Positions 1 through 8,270 of a DNA stretch of 64,000 bases are shown here, one piece after another. How positions within the stretch are numbered: position 1 is the first letter of the stretch; each line of letters starts with the position of its first letter. The stretch is taken from NCBI GenBank assembly GCA_003164095.1, contig PLRX01000141.1, forward strand, positions 46,297-110,296, written 5' to 3'. The position numbers were made by a program, and so were the translations under genes. Below the pieces are notes generated by a model. The model worked only from the letters and a program-made list of their open reading frames with translations, searched no databases and was not told the origin of the DNA. Source of the stretch: Acidimicrobiaceae bacterium (GTDB taxonomy: Bacteria; Actinomycetota; Acidimicrobiia; Acidimicrobiales; RAAP-2).

Positions 1-638
1 CCGATCTGGAGGGTGGCCCCGTCGGTCACGTAGGAGCGGGCCTGCTCGGCGATGGCCTCGTCGATGGCGTCCGGCTCCGGTTGGGGCAGGGTGAACGGGG
101 CGCCGTCCGCCTCGACCAGGACGTCGACCAACTCGACGGGGATGGTGTTGGTGTAGTCGGGCCCGAGCGACCGCGTCCGTGGGAGGTGGGGATTGACCTC
201 GACCACCAGGAGGCGGTCGGGGTCGCGCCCCGCCAGCAGCAGCTCGTCGTAGGTGGCGCCGATGTGGAGCGAGAGGTTGACGGTGCCGTCCTGGGGAGGT
301 GCCGCGAGCACGGTCATCACCCGCGGGTCGTAGCGGCGCAGGATGGGGGCGAACTGGCGGAATCCGCCGGGCACCAGCTCGATGTTCGCCCCCGCGGCCA
401 CGAGCATGCGTTCGGCCGGGCCGTAGAAGCCGCAGCGGTAGGAGACGTTCGGATGGGTGAGCACCTCGTAGTACCCGAGAAGGAGGGCACCCCCGAATGT
501 GAGGTCGACCCAGTCGTCCCGCCGGCCGAGTGCCGTCAGGAACGCGTCGGGGTTTGCCGGGCCGAGGCCGAAGCCCACCGCGTCCGTCGTGCGGATGAGG
601 GAGGCGGCGTCGTCGGGCGAGTAGGTCTGGGATGCCAT
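1..638 (-). CDS. Acetyl-CoA hydrolase/transferase family protein, N-terminal part
   Basis: The frame reads leftwards from ATG at 638 (MASQTYSPDDAASLIR) and runs off the window without a stop, so only about 212 residues are present. Sequence such as RVMTVLAAPPQDGTVNLSLH, VVEVNPHLPRT and NTIPVELVDVLVEADG matches the N-terminal domain of the acetyl-CoA hydrolase / 4-hydroxybutyrate CoA-transferase family, which moves CoA between acyl groups through a glutamyl-CoA intermediate. The catalytic Glu would lie in the missing C-terminal half, so transferase cannot be separated from hydrolase. It diverges from the F420-type oxidoreductase gene; the 118-nt gap holds a GGGTCCTAGGTCCC near-palindrome (674-687) that might be an operator. 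Confidence 0.8.
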   Translation of the reverse strand, partial: MASQTYSPDDAASLIRTTDAVGFGLGPANPDAFLTALGRRDDWVDLTFGGALLLGYYEVLTHPNVSYRCGFYGPAERMLVAAGANIELVPGGFRQFAPILRRYDPRVMTVLAAPPQDGTVNLSLHIGATYDELLLAGRDPDRLLVVEVNPHLPRTRSLGPDYTNTIPVELVDVLVEADGAPFTLPQPEPDAIDEAIAEQARSYVTDGATLQI

Positions 639-756
639 CGCGCCAGTGTTGCACCGGCACCCCTCCCCGTTGAGGGTCCTAGGTCCCTACCTGGCCGGCC
701 GGTCGTCTCGACGTGCCCACTCGGCGGCGAGAGACGTGGGATGCCAGCATGGGCCC

Positions 757-1863
757 ATGCGTTTCGACACCCAGCTCGCCGGCCTCGAGGATGCTCCGGA
801 GCATGCACGCCGGCTGGAGGCGCTCGGGGTCGACGGGGCCTTCACCTTCGAGGGGCCCCACGACGTCTTCACCCCGCTGATTCTGGCCGCCGGTGCGTCC
901 AGCACGCTGGAGCTGGCGACGAACGTCGCCATCGCCTTCCCGCGCAACCCCGTCCAGCTCGCCCACCAGGCCTGGGACCTGCAACTGTTGTCGAAGGGCA
1001 GGTTCACGCTCGGGCTCGGCAGCCAGATCCGGACGCAGGTGGAGAAGCGCTACGGCGCCGAATTCGACCGACCGATCGCCAGGATGCGCGAACTGGTCGG
1101 GGCACTGCGGGCCGTCTTCGCCACCTGGGAGACGGGCGAGCGCCTCGACTTCCGGGGCGAGTTCAGCTCCCACACGCTGATGCCCCCCATGTTCAACCCG
1201 GGGCCCCACCCCTACGGGCTCCCGCCCATCGCACTCGGCGGCCTCGGGCCCCAGATGGTGTCGTTGGCCGCCGAGGTGGCGGACGGCCTGCTCGTCATGC
1301 CCTTCAACACGGCGACCCATCTGCGCACCAGGACCTTGCCGGCCGTGGCCGAGGGGCTGGCGCGCGGTGGCCGGGACCGCGCCGACCTCACGGTGACCGG
1401 CGAGGTGATCGTGTGCTGCGGTCGGGACGAGGCGGAGCTCGAGACGGCCCGGCTGGCCGGGCGCTGGCTGCTCTCGTTCTACGCCTCGACGCCGGCCTAC
1501 CGGCCGGTGCTCGAGGCCGAGGGCTGGGAGGACCTGCAGCCCGAACTCAACGCGCTGACCAAGTCGGGCCGGTGGCACGAGATGCCCGAGCGGATCGACG
1601 ACTCCATGCTCGCCACCCTTGCCGCCGTCGGCTCGCCTCGCAAGGTGGCCACCGAGATCGTCGACCGATTCGGTGGCCTCGTCGACCGCGTCGGGTTCTA
1701 CACGCCCTACCTGGTGGCTGACGGGACCCTCGGCGAGCTCGTGGAAGAGCTCCACCGTGCCGACCCCGACCGAACCGACCCCGACCGAACCGCCCCCGAC
1801 CGAACCGCCCCCGACCGAACCGCCCCCGACCGAACCGATCAAGTGAGCGAGGAACGATCATGA
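757..1863 (+). CDS. LLM-class F420-dependent oxidoreductase, TIGR03617-like
   Basis: 368 residues. The protein opens with MRFDTQLAGLEDAPEHARRL and contains AFPRNPVQLAHQAWDLQ and GRFTLGLGSQ, typical of luciferase-like monooxygenase fold enzymes that use coenzyme F420 in mycobacteria and relatives. The reaction is probably hydride transfer with reduced F420; the substrate is unknown. The start at 757 was chosen because the family alignment begins there; upstream in-frame codons lack family similarity. The last ~30 residues are a (D/A)PDRT tandem repeat plus a short tail, not part of the TIM barrel. The stop overlaps the next start (ATGA, 1860-1863), so it is translationally coupled to the alpha/beta hydrolase. 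Confidence 0.85.
   Translation: MRFDTQLAGLEDAPEHARRLEALGVDGAFTFEGPHDVFTPLILAAGASSTLELATNVAIAFPRNPVQLAHQAWDLQLLSKGRFTLGLGSQIRTQVEKRYGAEFDRPIARMRELVGALRAVFATWETGERLDFRGEFSSHTLMPPMFNPGPHPYGLPPIALGGLGPQMVSLAAEVADGLLVMPFNTATHLRTRTLPAVAEGLARGGRDRADLTVTGEVIVCCGRDEAELETARLAGRWLLSFYASTPAYRPVLEAEGWEDLQPELNALTKSGRWHEMPERIDDSMLATLAAVGSPRKVATEIVDRFGGLVDRVGFYTPYLVADGTLGELVEELHRADPDRTDPDRTAPDRTAPDRTAPDRTDQVSEERS
1762..1836 (+). repeat. Five 15-bp tandem repeats inside a coding tail
   Basis: Five consecutive 15-bp units of the form gaccccgaccgaacc (the last three begin gcc) encode DPDRT, DPDRT, APDRT, APDRT, APDRT at the C-terminus of the LLM oxidoreductase. Copies are nearly identical at nucleotide level, which suggests recent slippage or unequal exchange. 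The unit length is a multiple of three, so copy-number change keeps the frame and the ATGA overlap with the next gene. Confidence 0.9.
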
Positions 1864-2777
1864 CCGAGCCTGCACCCACCTACGACGAGTTCTCGCTCTT
1901 CCACGAGAACGCGGAGGAGGCAGGCCTCCCGTTCGACGGGCCACCGGTGGTGCGACGCGAGTCCGTCGAGGTGGCACCCGGGCGACGGGTCAGTGCCCTG
2001 GTCTGGGGGGAGGGCCCCCCGGAGCTCGTGCTCGTCCACGGTGGCGGGCAGAACGCCCACACGTGGGACACGGTGGCCCTGGCGCTCGACCGCCCGCTCC
2101 TGGCCGTCGACCTGCCAGGCCACGGACACTCCGACTGGCCCCAGGACTCGGCGTGGCTGGACACCTCCTCCATGGCCGACGACGTGGCCCAGGTCGTGGG
2201 GCGCTTCGCTCCCGACGCCCGGGCCGTGGTCGGGATGTCGCTCGGCGGGGCCACCTCGATCGCCCTGGCCACGCGGCACCCGCACCTGGTGCACCGGCTC
2301 CTGCTGGTCGACATCACCCCGGGTGTCGATGGCGACAAGACATCGGACATCGCGGCCTTCCTGTCCGGTCCGGAGACGTTCGCCACCTTCGACGAGATCC
2401 TCGACCGGACGGTCCAGTTCAATCCGACGCGCTCGGTGTCGTCGTTGCGACGCGGGGTCCTCCACAACTCCGTCCAGCTGCCCGACGGCACCTGGGCCTG
2501 GCGCCACCAGGTGGGACGACCGGCCGCCGACACCGGTCTCCACGTCGAGCGGGCGGACTTCCAGGCGCTGTGGGACGCCCTCGGGGCCATCGCGGTGCCG
2601 GTGCTCCTCGTCCGGGGCAGCCGATCCCCGGTGGTGGACGACGACGACGTGGCCGAGTTCCACCGCCGACGTCCCCGGGATGCAGTCATCGTGGTCGAGG
2701 ACGCCGGACACAGCATCCAGGGTGACAAGCCGGTGGAGCTGGCCTCGATCATCACGGAGTTCGTGGCGTCCGACTGA
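1860..2777 (+). CDS. Alpha/beta hydrolase
   Basis: 305 residues. The core of the fold is visible: an oxyanion-hole region LVLVHGGGQNAHTW, the nucleophile elbow GMSLGG (GxSxG), a strand-6 acid region around VLLVRGSRSPVVDDDD, and the catalytic His in EDAGHSIQGDKP near the C-terminus. No signal peptide, so cytoplasmic. It could be an esterase, a C-C bond hydrolase or an epoxide hydrolase; the sequence does not decide. The 4-nt overlap with the LLM oxidoreductase points to one operon, perhaps for stepwise breakdown of a small organic compound (inference). Confidence 0.85.
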   Translation: MTEPAPTYDEFSLFHENAEEAGLPFDGPPVVRRESVEVAPGRRVSALVWGEGPPELVLVHGGGQNAHTWDTVALALDRPLLAVDLPGHGHSDWPQDSAWLDTSSMADDVAQVVGRFAPDARAVVGMSLGGATSIALATRHPHLVHRLLLVDITPGVDGDKTSDIAAFLSGPETFATFDEILDRTVQFNPTRSVSSLRRGVLHNSVQLPDGTWAWRHQVGRPAADTGLHVERADFQALWDALGAIAVPVLLVRGSRSPVVDDDDVAEFHRRRPRDAVIVVEDAGHSIQGDKPVELASIITEFVASD

Positions 2778-2799
2778 ATTCATTGTCAGTGCCCCGGGT

Positions 2800-2839
2800 G
2801 TTCGTGTCACGTTCATCGGGAGTTCACCGCACGTTCAGA
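2800..2839 (+). promoter_or_regulatory. PHO box: four 11-bp-spaced GTTCACC-like repeats
   Basis: GTTCGTG (2800), GTTCATC (2811), GTTCACC (2822) and GTTCAGA (2833) follow each other at exactly 11 bp with 4-nt spacers. This is the architecture of PhoP direct-repeat units in Streptomyces and of related RegX3-type sites. The array lies 93 bp upstream of pstS, so the phosphate-starvation response regulator probably activates pstSCAB from here. Confidence 0.85.
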
Positions 2840-2931
2840 TGGCCTGGGTACCGTCGGTCGTGAGGACGGACGCGACCCGGCGGCCGTGTACCCGGTCCTC
2901 ACCGCTCACGAACACGGAGGACACGAACCTG

Positions 2932-4119
2932 ATGAGAACCCGGAACGCCACGTCAGCCCGGAACGGTCGACGCACGGCTTCGCTCGCTGCGATCGGCCTG
3001 GCCGCCGCCGCGCTGCTGACAGCGTGCAGCTCGTCGTCGTCGAGCTCGAGCACGACGACGACCACGGCGCCGGGCGGCACGCTCGCCGGCAACAACGCAG
3101 CCTTTCTCGCAGCCGACCTGAAGGCACCGGGGGGCTCGCTCAACGCGTCCGGTTCGACGTTCGTCCAGCCGTTCTTCAGTGCGGCGTTCTACAAGTACAC
3201 CGGCCTCAACCAGGCTCTGCAGGTCAACTACCAGGGCGTCGGCTCGGGTGCGGGCATCACGGCCTTCCAGTCGGGCACGGTGGCGTTTGCCGCCTCGGAC
3301 GTGCCGATGGGTGCCTCGGACCTGGCCAAGATGCCCGCCGACTCCGGACCGGTCGTCCAGATCCCGGACATCCTCGGCGGTGTCGCCGTCGCCTACAACG
3401 TTCCCGGCGTCTCGACCCGGATCAAACTCGACGGCCCGACCCTGGCCGGCATCTTCGACGGCTCCATCACCACGTGGAACGCCTCGCAGATCACCGCCCT
3501 CAACCCGGGGGTCACCCTGCCGGCCCACGCCATCACCCCTGAGGTGCGGGCCGACAGCTCGGGCACGACCTATATCTTCACGGACTACCTGACGTCGGCC
3601 AACCCCACGGCGTGGACCCTCGGCGCCTCGAAGACCATCGCCTGGCCCTCGACGGCCGAGCAGACCCCGAAGAACTCGGGTGTGGCCTCGTCGATCCTGT
3701 CGACCCCCTACTCGATCGGCTACGTCGAGCTGTCGTACGCGATCCAGAACAAGATGAACTACGCGGCCGTCAAGAACTCCGCCGGGGTCTACGCCGTGCC
3801 GAGCCCGACCACGGTGGCGGCCGATGCCGACCAGAAGACGAGTGTGACATCGACCGACTTCTCGATCGTCAACCAGGCCGGTGCCACCAGCTATCCGATC
3901 GCCGGCTACAGCTGGTCCATCCTGCTGCAGAAGCAGACGAGCGCCACCACCGGCGCCCAGGTCGTCAAGGTCCTCGACTGGACGACCCACACCGGCGGCG
4001 GGCAGGACCTCGCAGCCGGGCTGCACTACGTGGCGCTGCCCCCGGCGGTGCAGAACCAGAACCGGACGCAGCTGCTTACCGTGACCGGCCCGGACGGCAA
4101 GGCACTGTTGTCCAAGTGA
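2932..4119 (+). CDS. pstS: Phosphate ABC transporter, substrate-binding lipoprotein PstS
   Basis: 395 residues. It binds inorganic phosphate outside the membrane and delivers it to PstCA. The N-terminus has a basic stretch, a hydrophobic core and a lipobox ending LTAC (Cys32), followed by a Ser/Thr-rich tether, so it is a lipoprotein. Family motifs include LNASGSTFVQPFF, YQGVGSGAGITAFQ, FAASDVPM, ITTWN and RADSSGTTYIFTDYL. ATG 2932 fits because the signal peptide starts directly after it; the frame is open further upstream but reads through the Pho box and the previous gene. First gene of pstSCAB. Confidence 0.96.
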   Translation: MRTRNATSARNGRRTASLAAIGLAAAALLTACSSSSSSSSTTTTTAPGGTLAGNNAAFLAADLKAPGGSLNASGSTFVQPFFSAAFYKYTGLNQALQVNYQGVGSGAGITAFQSGTVAFAASDVPMGASDLAKMPADSGPVVQIPDILGGVAVAYNVPGVSTRIKLDGPTLAGIFDGSITTWNASQITALNPGVTLPAHAITPEVRADSSGTTYIFTDYLTSANPTAWTLGASKTIAWPSTAEQTPKNSGVASSILSTPYSIGYVELSYAIQNKMNYAAVKNSAGVYAVPSPTTVAADADQKTSVTSTDFSIVNQAGATSYPIAGYSWSILLQKQTSATTGAQVVKVLDWTTHTGGGQDLAAGLHYVALPPAVQNQNRTQLLTVTGPDGKALLSK

Positions 4120-4167
4120 TCGTCCTGCCGGTGCCCGAACGCCGTCGGGTGGCCTGAAACCGCCCGG

Positions 4168-5139
4168 ATGACCACCGTCGAAGCCCTGCCGTCCGCGCCC
4201 TCGGGGCGCGGACGGCAGCGCGCACTTCCGGACAAGTGGTACCGCGGGATGCTGGGCGTCGTGGCGCTCCTCTTCGGCGCGCTGGCGATCTGGTTCCTCG
4301 TCGCAATCATCATCCAGGCCAGACCGGCCTTCTCCACGCTCGGGTTCTCCTGGATCGTCGGCAAGGTCTGGAACCCCACCCACAATCAGTTCGGACTGCT
4401 CCCGTTCATCCTCGGAACGATCGAGTCGACGGCGATCGCCGTCGTACTGGCCGTACCGATCGGGCTGGGTACGGCCATCGCCCTGGCCTTCCTGGTGCCG
4501 TCCAGGGTGCGGCCGGCGTTGTCGACCACCGTGGAGTTGCTCGCCGCGGTGCCGAGCGTCGTTTACGGACTGTGGGGACTCATCGTCCTGGCACCTCTGT
4601 TCCGCGAGCACGTCGAGCCGTTCCTCACGTCGGTGCTCGGCTGGACCGGGCTGTTCAACGGACCCGACCGGGGCGTCGGCCTGCTGTTGGCCGGGGTGAT
4701 CCTGGCCATCATGATCCTGCCCACGATGGTGGCCATCTCCCGCGACGTGCTGATCGTGGTGCCGACGGAGCAGGTCGAGGGTGCCATGGCCTTGGGCGCC
4801 ACCCGATCGCAGGTCCTTCGTAAAGTCGTCGTACCCGGCGCCCGCACCGGAATCCTGGGGGCATTCACCCTGGCCACCGGCCGGGCCCTCGGTGAGACGG
4901 TGGCGGTGGCGATGGTGATCGGCAACGCACCGTTCATCGCCCATTCCCTCAAGTCGTCGGCCGCGACCCTGCCGTCGCTCATCGTGAACAATTTCGGGGA
5001 GTCCACGGGCACCGAGCTGAGTGCGCTGTTCGGTGCCGGCCTGGTCCTCCTCGTCATCGGCATCCTCGTCAACGCGCTGGCTCGCTGGTTGGTGTGGTCG
5101 ACCGGTGCCGACGCTGCCGGGGCGGAGCTCGGCCGATGA
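4168..5139 (+). CDS. pstC: Phosphate ABC transporter permease PstC
   Basis: 323 residues. Integral membrane subunit that forms the phosphate channel with PstA. Several hydrophobic segments are seen (for example GVVALLFGALAIWFLVAII and LLLAGVILAIMILPTMVAI). The cytoplasmic coupling loop follows MALGATRSQVLRKVVVPGA and reads ATGRALGETVAVAMVIGNAP. It starts 48 nt after pstS, and its stop overlaps the pstA start (ATGA, 5136-5139). Confidence 0.95.
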   Translation: MTTVEALPSAPSGRGRQRALPDKWYRGMLGVVALLFGALAIWFLVAIIIQARPAFSTLGFSWIVGKVWNPTHNQFGLLPFILGTIESTAIAVVLAVPIGLGTAIALAFLVPSRVRPALSTTVELLAAVPSVVYGLWGLIVLAPLFREHVEPFLTSVLGWTGLFNGPDRGVGLLLAGVILAIMILPTMVAISRDVLIVVPTEQVEGAMALGATRSQVLRKVVVPGARTGILGAFTLATGRALGETVAVAMVIGNAPFIAHSLKSSAATLPSLIVNNFGESTGTELSALFGAGLVLLVIGILVNALARWLVWSTGADAAGAELGR

Positions 5140-6047
5140 CCTCGCTCCTCGAAACACCCGCCGATCCGGCTGTCGAACGGCGACAAGCCGTCCAGGCTGC
5201 CGCCAACTCGAGTCTGGGACGGCGCAAGCTCGCCTCGAAGGTCACCCTCGGGGTCTGCTGGCTCTTCCTGTTCATCGCCGTGGTGCCGCTGGTGGCGGTC
5301 ATCGCCTATGTGATCGCCAAGGGCCTGCCGGCATGGAATGCGGACTTCTTCACCCAATCGACCAAACCGGAGGGCTATTCCCCCAGTGGCGTGTGGAACG
5401 CCATCGTGGGAACCGCGGTGATCACCCTCATCGCCACCGTGGTCGCGATACCGGTGGGCCTGCTGTGCGGGCTCTTCCTCGCCGAGTCGGAGGATCGGGC
5501 CGCCGCCGTGCTCCGCTTCACGGCCGACGTCATGACGGGCATACCGTCGATCATCGTCGGCATCTTCGGCTATATCGCCATCGTGCGGAACTTCGGTGGC
5601 TACAGCGGGTTCGCGGGCGCCTTCGCCATCGGGTTCATCATGCTGCCGGTCATCATCCGGGCCGGCGAGACGGCCTTCCGCGGCGTGCCCAACTCCCTCA
5701 ACGAAGCGGCCCTCGCTCTTGGCGCCCGCCGGTCCACCGTGGCCCGGAAGGTCGTGGTGCCCACCGCACTGCCCGGGGTCATCACCGGGGTCCTGTTGGC
5801 CGTGGCGCGCGGCCTCGGCGAGACCGCGCCGCTCCTGCTCACGATCTTCGGCAACCAGTACCTGCAGTGGAACCCGTCCAAACCGATGGAGGCCCTGCCC
5901 ATCCTGATCTACAACTACTCCAGCCAGCCCTATGCCGACCTGATCCAGGTGGCCTGGGGGGCGGCCCTCTTGCTGATGGCAGTGGTGCTCGTCCTCAGCA
6001 TCGGCAGCCGACTCGTGGCGGCCTATCTTCGTAAGGAGCGCCGATGA
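5136..6047 (+). CDS. pstA: Phosphate ABC transporter permease PstA
   Basis: 303 residues from ATG 5136, which overlaps the pstC stop; an in-frame ATG at 5094 lies inside pstC and is less likely. Hydrophobic segments, the EAA-type loop [20 protein letters not shown] and the [15 protein letters not shown] motif identify the second permease subunit. The stop overlaps the pstB start (ATGA, 6044-6047), so the three inner-membrane and ATPase genes are translationally coupled. Confidence 0.95.
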   Translation: MTSLLETPADPAVERRQAVQAAANSSLGRRKLASKVTLGVCWLFLFIAVVPLVAVIAYVIAKGLPAWNADFFTQSTKPEGYSPSGVWNAIVGTAVITLIATVVAIPVGLLCGLFLAESEDRAAAVLRFTADVMTGIPSIIVGIFGYIAIVRNFGGYSGFAGAFAIGFIMLPVIIRAGETAFRGVPNSLNEAALALGARRSTVARKVVVPTALPGVITGVLLAVARGLGETAPLLLTIFGNQYLQWNPSKPMEALPILIYNYSSQPYADLIQVAWGAALLLMAVVLVLSIGSRLVAAYLRKERR

Positions 6048-6901
6048 CCGACGCCAGTTCCCGGACCCCCCACGCCGAGGAGTCACTGACCGTGCAAGCC
6101 GAGCAGGCCATCATCGAACCGCCGACGGGTGAGGTCGTCATGACCTTGCGGGACGTGGCCGTCTCCTTCGCTGGCAAGACGGCGGTGCGCGACGTCTCCT
6201 TCGACGTCGCCGCCGGCGAGGTGACCGCTCTCATCGGTCCGTCCGGCTCAGGCAAGACGACGCTGCTGCGCGCCCTCAACCGGATGCACGACACCGTGCG
6301 GTCGGCATCGGTCACCGGCTCGGTCCACCTCGGCGACCTGGACGTCTACGGGCCGGACACCGATGCCACCCTCCTGCGCAGCCGAGTCGGCATGGTGTTC
6401 CAGCGACCCAACCCGTTCCCCACGATGAGCATCTACGACAATGCCGTCTCGGGCCTCCGGTTCAACGGCGTGCGAAAGAAGTCGCTGCTCGACGAGGCGG
6501 CAGAGTCGTCACTCATCGCCGCCGCACTGTGGGACAGCGTCAAGGACCGCCTGAAGGCCCACGGCAGGACGCTGTCGGGTGGTGAACAGCAGCGGCTGTG
6601 CATTGCCCGGGCCCTGGCCGTCGAGCCGGAGGTGCTGCTGATGGACGAGCCCACCTCGGCACTCGACCCCATCGCCACCAAGCGGATCGAGGAGCTGGTC
6701 GGCGAGCTGAAGAACCGGGTGACCATCGTCATCGTCACCCACAACATGCAGCAGGCCATGCGGGTGTCCGACCGTTGCGCCTTCCTGCTGATGGGCGACG
6801 ACAAGGCCGGCGAGCTGATCGAGTTCGGCCCGACATCCAAGCTGTTCAGCGAACCGACGGACCCGCGCACCCTTGACTACGTCAACGGCCGCTTCGGCTG
6901 A
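6044..6901 (+). CDS. pstB: Phosphate ABC transporter ATPase PstB
   Basis: 285 residues. Walker [11 protein letters not shown]-loop VFQRPNPFP, signature LSGGEQQRL, Walker [12 protein letters not shown] and the switch His in VTHNMQQA are all intact; the NPFP after the Q-loop and the GPTSKLF tail are PstB-typical. It hydrolyses ATP to power phosphate uptake. The N-terminal ~25 residues before [10 protein letters not shown] are longer than usual. No phoU follows; a response regulator gene converges 19 nt downstream. Confidence 0.96.
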   Translation: MTDASSRTPHAEESLTVQAEQAIIEPPTGEVVMTLRDVAVSFAGKTAVRDVSFDVAAGEVTALIGPSGSGKTTLLRALNRMHDTVRSASVTGSVHLGDLDVYGPDTDATLLRSRVGMVFQRPNPFPTMSIYDNAVSGLRFNGVRKKSLLDEAAESSLIAAALWDSVKDRLKAHGRTLSGGEQQRLCIARALAVEPEVLLMDEPTSALDPIATKRIEELVGELKNRVTIVIVTHNMQQAMRVSDRCAFLLMGDDKAGELIEFGPTSKLFSEPTDPRTLDYVNGRFG

Positions 6902-6920
6902 GCGGGGTCCGAGGACGCCG

Positions 6921-7757
6921 TCAGACGGTGAGCTGACCGTCGGCCCCCCTGGGCAGGGGGGAAGGGGGATCTCCGTAGGAGCCGTCGGGATCGATACGGA
7001 AGCCGACGCCGCGTACCGTCACGATGAAGCGCGGCTCGGTCGGCTCGGGCTCGAGCTTGGACCGCAGCCGGTGGACGTGGGTGTCGAGCGTCCGGGTGTC
7101 GGTCAGGTAGGTGTCGGGCCAGAGCAGGTCGATGAGCTCGTCACGTGAGCGGACCCGCTGCGCGGGGTGGAGGAGGACGGCCAGCAGGTCGAACTCCTTG
7201 CGTGACAGATGGACCGGCATGCCGTCCACGGTGACCTCGCGACGCACGTAGTCGACGTTCACCGAGCCGAACCGGGCAACGCGGTCGACCGGCTCGTCGC
7301 CCGCCGCTTCCGACGCGGAGGCGGGTGGCCGGGTCGGAGCGCCCGATGCCGCCAGGGGCAGCGGTCCAAGGGCGTGGGGGGAGACGCGGCGCAGGATGGC
7401 CTGCATACGGGCGACGAGCTCGCGCAGGCGGAACGGCTTCGTGACGTAGCCGGAGGCGCCGAGCTCCAGGCCGAGCACGACGTCGAGCTCGCTGTCCACG
7501 GCACTGACCATCAGGATCGGTACCGACGAGACGGCGCGCAGCTCGCGGCACACGTCGATCCCATGCATGCCGGGCAGCAGCATGTCGAGCAGGACGATGT
7601 CCGGTCGGCACTCCTCGAAGAGGCGGATGCCCTCGGGCCCGTCCTCGGCCAGCACCACCTCGAAGCCCTCGCGCCCGAGCCCGGAGGAGAGCGCCTGGCG
7701 GTAGGACTCCTCGTCCTCCACGACGAGGACCCTGACGGCTGCATGCTCGGACGGCAC
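6921..7757 (-). CDS. OmpR-family response regulator, PhoP/RegX3-like
   Basis: 278 residues. Receiver domain ~9-122 with acidic pocket E14-D15, phospho-acceptor Asp58 (IVLLDM), switch Ser85 and Lys107 (VTKPF); winged-helix DNA-binding domain ~175-262 with KEFDLLAVLL and DTHVHRLRSKLE. The linker (~125-165) is long and Ala/Pro-rich. Position beside pstSCAB and GTTCACC-like half-sites ahead of its start suggest it is the phosphate regulator and autoregulated (inference). No sensor kinase gene is adjacent, which is unusual for SenX3-RegX3/PhoR-PhoP systems; the kinase must be encoded elsewhere. Confidence 0.88.
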   Translation of the reverse strand: MPSEHAAVRVLVVEDEESYRQALSSGLGREGFEVVLAEDGPEGIRLFEECRPDIVLLDMLLPGMHGIDVCRELRAVSSVPILMVSAVDSELDVVLGLELGASGYVTKPFRLRELVARMQAILRRVSPHALGPLPLAASGAPTRPPASASEAAGDEPVDRVARFGSVNVDYVRREVTVDGMPVHLSRKEFDLLAVLLHPAQRVRSRDELIDLLWPDTYLTDTRTLDTHVHRLRSKLEPEPTEPRFIVTVRGVGFRIDPDGSYGDPPSPLPRGADGQLTV

Positions 7758-7792
7758 CGGCGCCTCCTTCCCCGGACACGGTACGGAGGCCA

Positions 7793-7843
7793 GGTGAACG
7801 CCGGACGATCCGCGGGGAACCCCCCGGTGATCGTTCCGTGAAC
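7793..7843 (-). promoter_or_regulatory. Possible Pho half-sites upstream of the response regulator gene
   Basis: On the minus strand GTTCACG (7843-7837) and GATCACC (7832-7826) are 11 bp apart, and a perfect GTTCACC (7799-7793) sits 33 bp further, i.e. on the same 11-bp phase. The array is degenerate compared with the pstS box, so autoregulation is a suggestion only. Confidence 0.45.
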
Positions 7844-7901
7844 GTCTGGTGGCAATGAACCTCTGTCCTGGTCAGGGGCACTGCTCCTGACCAGGGACCA
7901 C

Positions 7902-8270
7902 TCAGACGGTGGTGCCGACGAGCAGTCCGAGTGCCGCCGCTCCGAGGCCCAGCAGGATGCTGGCACCGACGTTCGCCGCCGCACCACCGACCCGGCCGCG
8001 CTCGGCCTGGGTGACGGCGTCGAAGGTGAAGGTGGAGAACGTGGTGTAGGCACCGAGCAGGCCAGTCCCGACCACCGTCAACGCCGCGGACGAGATGCCG
8101 TCGCGGCCGGCCAGCCCGGTCAGCAACCCGAGTACGAAGCCGCCCGAGACGTTGATGACAAGGGTGCCCCAGGGGAACGCCGGTCCGAGCCACCGGCGCA
8201 CGTGCAGCTCGACCTCGTAGCGGAGGAGCGCGCCGCAGGCGCCGGCCACGATCAGTCCGAGCAGGATCAC
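7902..8270 (-). CDS. Fluoride ion channel FluC/CrcB, second subunit
   Basis: 122 residues from GTG 8270, whose GTGA overlaps the stop of the upstream paralogue. Four hydrophobic segments and FluC motifs are present: GACGALLRYEVE, NVSGGFVLGLL and GAYTTFSTFTFDAV (the TTFSTF stretch holds pore Phe and hydroxyl residues). FluC channels export cytosolic fluoride as dual-topology homodimers or, when two genes are adjacent, probable heterodimers. Both subunits here are divergent enough to suggest an obligate pair. Confidence 0.88.
   Translation of the reverse strand: MILLGLIVAGACGALLRYEVELHVRRWLGPAFPWGTLVINVSGGFVLGLLTGLAGRDGISSAALTVVGTGLLGAYTTFSTFTFDAVTQAERGRVGGAAANVGASILLGLGAAALGLLVGTTV

Noticed and set aside
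2953..5157. 734-codon open frame on the minus strand opposite pstS-pstC-pstA
   Set aside because: Gly/Arg/Asp-rich low-complexity translation with no family motif; it is the antisense shadow of clear pst genes.
7814..7820. GTTCCCC as a further Pho unit upstream of the response regulator
   Set aside because: It is 12 bp, not 11 bp, from the neighbouring half-site and diverges in the last positions.
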